From: Luteitalea pratensis
Lineage (GTDB): Bacteria; Acidobacteriota; Vicinamibacteria; Vicinamibacterales; Vicinamibacteraceae
Assembly (NCBI RefSeq): GCF_001618865.1
Contig: NZ_CP015136.1
Span: forward strand, 4,065,001 to 4,129,000
Length of the DNA: 64,000 bases
Reading direction: 5' to 3'
In this document: positions 58,990 through 64,000 of the stretch, piece after piece
How the letters are laid out: each line of letters starts with the position of its first letter
Position numbering within the stretch: position 1 is the first letter of the stretch
The notes under the pieces: generated by a model
Databases searched by the model: none
What the model was told of the DNA's origin: nothing
What the model saw: the letters and a program-made list of their open reading frames with translations, nothing else
Made by a program: the position numbers and the translations under genes

Positions 58990-60524
58990 CGCCGCACGTA
59001 CAACGCAACCCCGCCGCCTTCACACGTGCGCACGAAGCCCTCGAGAAATGTCGGGACCTCCTGCGCCATACGGAACAACTGGTCGCCACCTTCGGCCTTC
59101 TCCTCCACGAGGACGAAGGCCGCGTGTCGTTTCGGGCTTTTCAGCGCCTCGAACCAGATCTCGCCGATGCCTTCGTGGATGAAATGGTGGATCGCGAGTC
59201 CGTTGGTGGCCGTTTCCTGCATGTAATGCGCGAGTGAGCCCATGCTGACCAGGATCGGCTCGCCGCGCCATGCATCGAGCAGGCACGCCGTGACGTGACG
59301 ACGTGCCTTCTGGTTGGCACGATCCCACTGCGCTTCGGCAACCATCGGCGACGTCAACCCGAGTGGCCGTCGCTCGAACGCGAGCACACCGACTACGAGC
59401 AGCAGCACCGCCGCGCGGTAAGGCCTGGGCAACAGCGTGACCAGCATGCCGATGCACGCCGCAGCCGCGGTGATGAGCAGGATCATGTAACGGATCCGGA
59501 ACGGGTGCCCGCTCACGAAGGCGTAGTAGGGCAGCGCCGCGGAGCCGGCAAGCGCGAGCACGAACCACCAATCCTGACGATCGTTCCGGACCAGTCCCTG
59601 CAACAGCACGACAACCGCGCCGGCCGCGGCTGCCCAGGCGACCGGCCACCCGCCGACACGGCCGAGGCCCCAGCCGACCTGCACGAGCGCCTTCGCGGGC
59701 TCGTGGTAGGCGGGGTTGTTCGGCTCGTAGAAGCCCCCGGTCACGAGCCACGCACCCACCGTGACCTTGCTCAGGATCAGGAACAGGACGAGCGCACCGA
59801 GCGGCCACAGGCCGACGCGCATCATCGCGGCAAGCGATGGCCCGAACCCGACTCGGTTACGCAAGAGGGTCAGCCAGGCCACCAGCCCTGCCGCGACCGT
59901 CATCGGCCACGCCTCGTACCTCGTCAGGCAGGCCAGCGCGAGCACCAGTCCCGCCGGCCACGCGGCGCCCGTGCCCCTGGTGGCCGTCCACGCATAGAGC
60001 AACGCGGTGCCCGTCACCGTCAGGCCGAGCAGGAGGGGTTCGGTCATCGGTGTGGCCTGCAGGTAGAGCAGGTCCGGCTGGTAGACGAAGACCGCCAGCG
60101 TCACCCATGCCGCAGGGAGTGAGCCCGACAGGCGGGCGACGAGCCACGTCAGCGACGCGGCGGCCGCGGCAAACGACAGCATCGAGATGGCCACGCCCGA
60201 CAGGCCGGTGCGATACCAGGCATCCACCTGGACGGGTATCGCGTTGAGCACATGCGGCAGCGGCAGCCAGACGGCGCCGATCTGCCGCCAGCCGGGCGTC
60301 AGGCTGTCGAAGATGCGCCGCGCCACCACCAGGTGGGCCTTGGCGTCGTAATGACTGAGAGTCAGGTCCTGGCCGGCATAGTACGTGGTCGCGATGCTGC
60401 CCACGATGAGAGCGACCAGCGCGGCCATGACGGGGACGAAGGCAGGGCGCAAGGTCAGGGGTGGCGAAGCAGGCACGAGCAGGGCTTGGTTATAATCACG
60501 GTCGGGGTCCGACCATCCCGCCAT
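58986..60524 (-). CDS. Polytopic membrane protein, GT39/dolichyl-mannosyltransferase-like
   Basis: 512 residues with about 11 membrane segments. The first loop has the acidic LSHYDAKAHLVVARRI and LPLPHVLNAIP, and the region QATPMTEPLLLG resembles GT-C family glycosyltransferases that use lipid-linked sugars. The soluble C-terminus is short. The stop comes from the REPIN head. Exact substrate unknown. Confidence 0.72.
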   Translation of the reverse strand: MAGWSDPDRDYNQALLVPASPPLTLRPAFVPVMAALVALIVGSIATTYYAGQDLTLSHYDAKAHLVVARRIFDSLTPGWRQIGAVWLPLPHVLNAIPVQVDAWYRTGLSGVAISMLSFAAAAASLTWLVARLSGSLPAAWVTLAVFVYQPDLLYLQATPMTEPLLLGLTVTGTALLYAWTATRGTGAAWPAGLVLALACLTRYEAWPMTVAAGLVAWLTLLRNRVGFGPSLAAMMRVGLWPLGALVLFLILSKVTVGAWLVTGGFYEPNNPAYHEPAKALVQVGWGLGRVGGWPVAWAAAAGAVVVLLQGLVRNDRQDWWFVLALAGSAALPYYAFVSGHPFRIRYMILLITAAAACIGMLVTLLPRPYRAAVLLLVVGVLAFERRPLGLTSPMVAEAQWDRANQKARRHVTACLLDAWRGEPILVSMGSLAHYMQETATNGLAIHHFIHEGIGEIWFEALKSPKRHAAFVLVEEKAEGGDQLFRMAQEVPTFLEGFVRTCEGGGVALYVRR

Positions 60525-60568
60525 AGTACCTCGGCCACCAGGCGGCCTCCCGGTCGAGGTCCTGCGTC

Positions 60569-60593
60569 GGACCGCTCCGCCAGCGGTCCCTAC
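60569..60593 (-). repeat. REP-like palindrome
   Basis: GGACCGCT-N-AGCGGTCC followed by CTAC; GTAG head on the minus strand. It lies in the 83-bp gap between two divergent genes. Confidence 0.7.
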
Positions 60594-60607
60594 CCAACGT
60601 TCTCCGC

Positions 60608-61213
60608 ATGTCGAAAGTCGTCGCCGCCATCAAGTCGTTCGCGTTGACCCTCGGGGCCCCCGGCCTCTTCCTGGTCGCGCTGCTCGACTCCTCGTTCCTG
60701 TCGTTGCCGCAGGTGCCCGACCTGCTGTTGATTTTCATGGTCACGCGACACCCGTCGCTCTGGCTCGTCTACGCACTCATGACCACGGCCGGATCCATCG
60801 CCGGGTGCGTCGGGATGTACCTGCTCGCGCGCAAGGGCGGCGAGCGCGTGCTGCGCAAGATGGTGAGCGCCGAACGCATGGAGCGCGGGCGCGCCACGTT
60901 CCAGAAGTGGGGACTCCTGGCGGTCCTCGTGCCCTCCATCCTGCCACCGCCGGCGCCTTTCAAGCTGTTCGTGCTGCTTGCAGGGGTGGTGCAGATTCCC
61001 TTGTGGGAGTTCGTGGCCGCCATCGGGCTCGGCCGCGGCTTCCGGTACGGGCTGGAGGCCTTGCTGGCCCGCTGGTACGGACAGCAGGCGATGACGTTCA
61101 TCGACAAAAACCTGAGGCCGGTTTCGCTCGCGCTGGCAGCCGTCCTGATACTCGGTGGAGTGGCCTACGCGGTGCTCCGGCAACGCCGGGCACAGCATGC
61201 CGGTGCGGTATAA
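60608..61213 (+). CDS. VTT-domain (DedA/YqaA-like) membrane protein
   Basis: 201 residues: LFLVALLDSSFLSLPQVPDLLLIF, TTAGSIAGCVGMYLLARKGG, WGLLAVLVPSILPPPAPFKLFVLLAG and GLGRGFRYGLEALLA follow the VTT/SNARE-associated pattern. Members act in membrane lipid transport. Read with the two downstream genes. Confidence 0.88.
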   Translation: MSKVVAAIKSFALTLGAPGLFLVALLDSSFLSLPQVPDLLLIFMVTRHPSLWLVYALMTTAGSIAGCVGMYLLARKGGERVLRKMVSAERMERGRATFQKWGLLAVLVPSILPPPAPFKLFVLLAGVVQIPLWEFVAAIGLGRGFRYGLEALLARWYGQQAMTFIDKNLRPVSLALAAVLILGGVAYAVLRQRRAQHAGAV

Positions 61214-61228
61214 TCGCGCGTTCTCCTG

Positions 61229-62248
61229 ATGTCTCCCGAGATCTCGCTGGTCATCCCCATCTACAACGAAGCGCCCAACATCGAGGCGCTCTACGGGGAG
61301 ATCACGGCAGCGCTGGCGCAATGGGGCCGCACCTACGAGGTACTGCTGATCGACGACGGGAGCACCGACGGCAGCGCGGCGCTGCTGGCGTCGCTGCCGG
61401 CGCGAGATGCCCGCTTCCGCATCATCCGCTTCCGCAAGAACTTTGGTCAGACGCCGGCATTCTCGGCCGGTTTCGCCTACGCGCGCGGCCAGATCATCAT
61501 CACGTCCGACGGCGACCTGCAGAACGACCCGAAGGACATCCCGATGCTCGTCGCCAGGCTCGAGGAGGGCAACGACATCGTGTGCGGCTGGCGCAAGGAC
61601 CGCAAGGACACGCTGATCACGCGCCGCATCCCGTCGATACTCGCCAACAAGCTGATCTCGCGCGCCACCGGCGTCGACCTCCACGACTACGGCTGCTCGC
61701 TCAAGGCGTTCCGCAGCGAGGTCGTCAAGCCGCTGCGCCTGTACGGCGAGATGCACCGCTTCATCCCGGCGATCGCGAGCGAGTTCGGCGTGAAGGTCGC
61801 CGAGGTCGTCGTCAACCATCGGGCGAGGCGGGCCGGCACGTCGAAATACGGCCTGTCGCGCACCATCCGCGTCATCCTGGACCTTGTCACCGTCAAGTTC
61901 CTGCTCAATTACGCGACACGACCGCTGCAGATCTTCGGGCTGGTCGGCGTGATTCTCGGCAGTCTCGGTGCGCTGATCATGGCGTACCTCGCGTTCGTGC
62001 GTCTGTTCATGCACCAGGGCATCGCCGATCGGCCGCTGCTGCTGTTCGGCATCCTGCTCGTCTCATCCGGCCTGCAATTGTTGACGATGGGACTGCTGGC
62101 GGAACTGCAGGCACGCACGTACCACGAGTCGCAGGACAAGCCGACCTACGCGATCCGCGAGATCGTCGAGGCGACGGCGGAACATCCCGAGCCGATGCAC
62201 CTGGCCGTGAACATCAGCGCCGGCCCCCGGGAGCTGTCACGGGGGTGA
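61229..62248 (+). CDS. GT2 glycosyltransferase (DPM1/ArnC-like)
   Basis: 339 residues. SLVIPIYNEAPNIEALYGEI, LLIDDGSTDGS, the DXD-like TSDGDLQNDPKDIP and GWRKDRKD are the family A motifs, and two C-terminal membrane helices follow. Such enzymes transfer a sugar to polyprenyl phosphate. Its stop overlaps the next gene as GTGA. Confidence 0.93.
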   Translation: MSPEISLVIPIYNEAPNIEALYGEITAALAQWGRTYEVLLIDDGSTDGSAALLASLPARDARFRIIRFRKNFGQTPAFSAGFAYARGQIIITSDGDLQNDPKDIPMLVARLEEGNDIVCGWRKDRKDTLITRRIPSILANKLISRATGVDLHDYGCSLKAFRSEVVKPLRLYGEMHRFIPAIASEFGVKVAEVVVNHRARRAGTSKYGLSRTIRVILDLVTVKFLLNYATRPLQIFGLVGVILGSLGALIMAYLAFVRLFMHQGIADRPLLLFGILLVSSGLQLLTMGLLAELQARTYHESQDKPTYAIREIVEATAEHPEPMHLAVNISAGPRELSRG

Positions 62249-63006
62249 AGCCGCCGCGCGAGCACGACGCGCGGATCACCGTGATCCAGCGCGAGCTGTT
62301 CGACGAGAAGAAGTCGAAGGCGCAGCGGTACGCCGAGCTGGTCGTTGGCAAACCCGGCCTCCTCCCGTTGTTCAAGCACGAAGTGATCACGCTCATCTGC
62401 TGGGGGCTGCCGGGGGCGCTCGGGCTCTTCATCCGGTCGAAGCTGTACCCGTGGCTGCTCGGCTCGTGCGGGCGGGGCGTGGCATTCGGCGCCGGCGTGG
62501 TCCTGCGCCATCCCCACAAGATCCACATCGCCGACAACGTGGTCGTCGACGATGGCTGCTGCCTCGATGCCAAGGGGACCGACAACGACGGCATCCGGAT
62601 CGGCAGCGGCGTGTTCCTCGGCCGCAACGCGATCCTCAGTTGCAAGAACGGCGACATCATCGTCGATGACGAAGCCAACATCGGCTTCAACACCGAGATC
62701 TTCTCGGCCTCACGAGTGCGGGTCGGCAAGAAGGTCCTGATCGCCGCGTATACCTACCTGGTGGGCGGGGATCATCTCTACGATCGGGTGGACATCCCGG
62801 TGCTCGATCAGGGGCGGACAGCCGCCGGCATCGACATCGGCGATCACGCGTGGCTCGGCGCGCACGTGGTCGTGACCGACGGCTCCCGTGTCGGGCGCGA
62901 TGCGATCGTGGGCGCGGGTGCTGTCGTCGTCGGCGAGATCCCGGAATTCGCGATCGCCGTCGGCACGCCAGCGAAGGTGGTGCGCGACCGGCGAACGCCG
63001 GCCTGA
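62245..63006 (+). CDS. Left-handed beta-helix acyltransferase
   Basis: 253 residues: a helical N-terminus then hexapeptide repeats (VVLRHPHKIHIADNVVVDDG, IRIGSGVFLGRNAILSCKNGDI, AGIDIGDHAWLGAHVVVTDGSRVGRDAIVGAGAVV), ending PAKVVRDR as in many maltose/sugar O-acetyltransferases. The GTG overlap decides the start. Expected to modify a sugar on the polyprenyl or exopolysaccharide route of its neighbours. Confidence 0.88.
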   Translation: MKPPREHDARITVIQRELFDEKKSKAQRYAELVVGKPGLLPLFKHEVITLICWGLPGALGLFIRSKLYPWLLGSCGRGVAFGAGVVLRHPHKIHIADNVVVDDGCCLDAKGTDNDGIRIGSGVFLGRNAILSCKNGDIIVDDEANIGFNTEIFSASRVRVGKKVLIAAYTYLVGGDHLYDRVDIPVLDQGRTAAGIDIGDHAWLGAHVVVTDGSRVGRDAIVGAGAVVVGEIPEFAIAVGTPAKVVRDRRTPA

Positions 63007-63030
63007 GTGTCGAGCAAGCTCGACACCTAC
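63007..63030 (-). repeat. REP-like palindrome
   Basis: GTGTCGAGC-AA-GCTCGACAC followed by CTAC, a perfect 9-bp stem starting directly after the acyltransferase stop codon. Confidence 0.75.
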
Positions 63031-63083
63031 GACAGCCTGTGTGGCCGTCGGTCCTGGCCGGCGGACATGCGACAACAGCATGT

Positions 63084-63174
63084 GTAGCCGTCGACCTTGG
63101 TCGACGGACAGTGATGTTCGAGGTGGGCTGTCATCGAGCCCGCAGCCAGCGCGCGGGACAAGTCCCGCGCCTAC
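63084..63174. repeat. REPIN-like pair before asnB
   Basis: GTAG-CCGTCGACC-TT-GGTCGACGG (63084-63107; identical to 4513-4536) and GCGCGGGAC-AA-GTCCCGCGC-CTAC (63151-63174), heads outward. The two stems differ, so the pair is not a simple duplication. Confidence 0.75.
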
Positions 63175-63192
63175 GTGTCGAGTCCAGACCCA

Positions 63193-64000
63193 ATGTGCGG
63201 CATCGTCGCCATCGCCCATCGTGATCTCCGCGCCCCCGTGAGCGAGGCCGCCCTGCGCGGCATGGCGCGCACGCTCGTCCACCGCGGCCCGGAAGACGAA
63301 GGCGTGCTCGCGGGTTGCGGCGGTGGACTCGGCTTCCGGCGCCTGTCGTTCATGGACATCCCCGGCGGCCAGCAGCCGTTCACCAACGAAGCGGGCAACG
63401 TCCACGTCGTCGGCAACGGCGAGATTTACAACTACCCGGAATTGCGCGGTGAGCTCGAAGCACTGGGTCACCGCTTCCGATCCGGGTCGGACATCGAGGC
63501 CGCCCTCCACGCCTACGAGCAGTGGGGCTGCGACGCGTTCACCCACCTGCGCGGCATGTTCGCGCTGGCGCTGTACGACGAACGCACGCACGCACTCGTG
63601 GCGGCTCGCGATCGCGCAGGCGAGAAGCCGCTGTTCTACGCCGACACGACTGACGGCCTTTTCCTCGCGTCCGAGGTCAAGGCCCTGCTGGTGCGGCCCG
63701 AGGTCTCACGCGAGTTCGATCTGCAGGCGCTGGACCAGTTCCTGACCTACGAGTACGTCATCGCACCGCGGACGCTGTTTGCACAGATCCGCAGCCTTCC
63801 GGCCGCACATTACCTTGTCTATCGCGACGGGAAGGTGCGCGTCGAGCGCTACTGGGACGTGGCCGAGGTACCGGTTCGCGAGTGGGCTGCGGCCGACGCG
63901 GCCACTGCGGTGCGTACGGCCCTGGCGACGGCCGTCGATCGGCAGATGATGTCGGATGTGCCGCTCGGGGTGTTCCTGTCGGGCGGGATCGACTCGAGCG
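63193..64000 (+). CDS. asnB: Asparagine synthase (glutamine-hydrolysing), 3' end beyond window
   Basis: 269 residues are visible. The N-terminal nucleophile begins MCGIVAIAH (Cys2), with HRGPEDEG, GFRRLSFMD, NGEIYNY and GSDIEAALH of the glutaminase domain. The synthase domain begins near residue 200 and shows the PP-loop SGGIDSS at the edge. It amidates aspartate or, in exopolysaccharide clusters, a related acid. Next to glycosyl- and acyltransferase genes the second role is possible. Confidence 0.94.
   Translation, partial: MCGIVAIAHRDLRAPVSEAALRGMARTLVHRGPEDEGVLAGCGGGLGFRRLSFMDIPGGQQPFTNEAGNVHVVGNGEIYNYPELRGELEALGHRFRSGSDIEAALHAYEQWGCDAFTHLRGMFALALYDERTHALVAARDRAGEKPLFYADTTDGLFLASEVKALLVRPEVSREFDLQALDQFLTYEYVIAPRTLFAQIRSLPAAHYLVYRDGKVRVERYWDVAEVPVREWAAADAATAVRTALATAVDRQMMSDVPLGVFLSGGIDSS

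Noticed and set aside
60590-62014. 474-codon minus-strand frame opposite the VTT and GT2 genes
   Set aside because: His/Asp/Arg-rich shadow without membrane segments or motifs.

Overview
The window is high-GC bacterial chromosome that most resembles Acidobacteriota of the Vicinamibacteria type. This is an inference from gene content: a PadR regulator paired with an 876-residue duplicated orphan ABC permease, several PEP-CTERM proteins, a ytrA-like GntR/ABC operon, and a cytochrome c maturation operon with fused ccm genes. No rRNA gene or other taxonomic marker is present apart from recA and a tRNA-Phe.

Left chromosomal part (1-17.2 kb): the 3' part of an L-serine ammonia-lyase, an RRM RNA-binding protein, an acetyl-xylan-esterase-like hydrolase, two DUF2490 beta-barrel proteins, a MoaD-like small protein coupled to a BNR-repeat protein, a methyltransferase-like protein, a NAGPA-type phosphodiester glycosidase, a GntR-ATPase-permease operon with a clear operator, and a PadR/permease pair.

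Accessory region (about 17.3-41.06 kb): an accretion of three related integrative elements at the 3' half of tRNA-Phe(GAA). A 46-bp attachment core (3' half of the tRNA from the anticodon loop to CCA) occurs at 18351, 25123 and 40983. Tyrosine-integrase sequence lies immediately left of each core: a 3' remnant in element A (left), a frameshifted 3' remnant in element B (middle), and an intact gene in element C (right). Element C (about 15.9 kb) has the gene set expected of a phage satellite or degenerate prophage: integrase, two excisionase-like HTH proteins, repressor-like HTH and RHH proteins, a P4-type primase-helicase, a small-terminase-like protein, several unknown small genes and a large terminase. 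I see no capsid, portal, tail or lysis gene. Cargo includes PEP-CTERM proteins, a DNA-ligase adenylation domain without an OB fold, a PilZ protein and a SLOG-like protein. Element B is the same design after a deletion that fused the 5' end of its mutated terminase gene to the 3' end of its integrase gene. Element A is reduced to one PEP-CTERM gene and an integrase tail carrying a 53-bp MITE-like insertion.

Right chromosomal part (41.06-64 kb): recA with a near-consensus promoter, a YdjM-like membrane protein, 3-hydroxyacyl-CoA dehydrogenase and thiolase, a DciA-like protein and Maf, a ccm operon (ccmE, ccmF-ccmH fusion, two accessory genes, ccmA-ccmB fusion, ccmC, ccmD-like), a phosphoesterase, aroA-aroK, an anti-sigma-type kinase with inositol monophosphatase, a beta-barrel protein, a glycosyltransferase-like membrane protein, a VTT-domain protein, a GT2 glycosyltransferase, an acyltransferase, and the 5' part of an asparagine synthase.

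The chromosomal parts, but apparently not the accessory region, carry short palindromes with a GTAG head, single or as inverted pairs. They look like REP/REPIN elements. Several supply the stop codon of a flanking gene and one pair lies inside the ccmA-ccmB reading frame.
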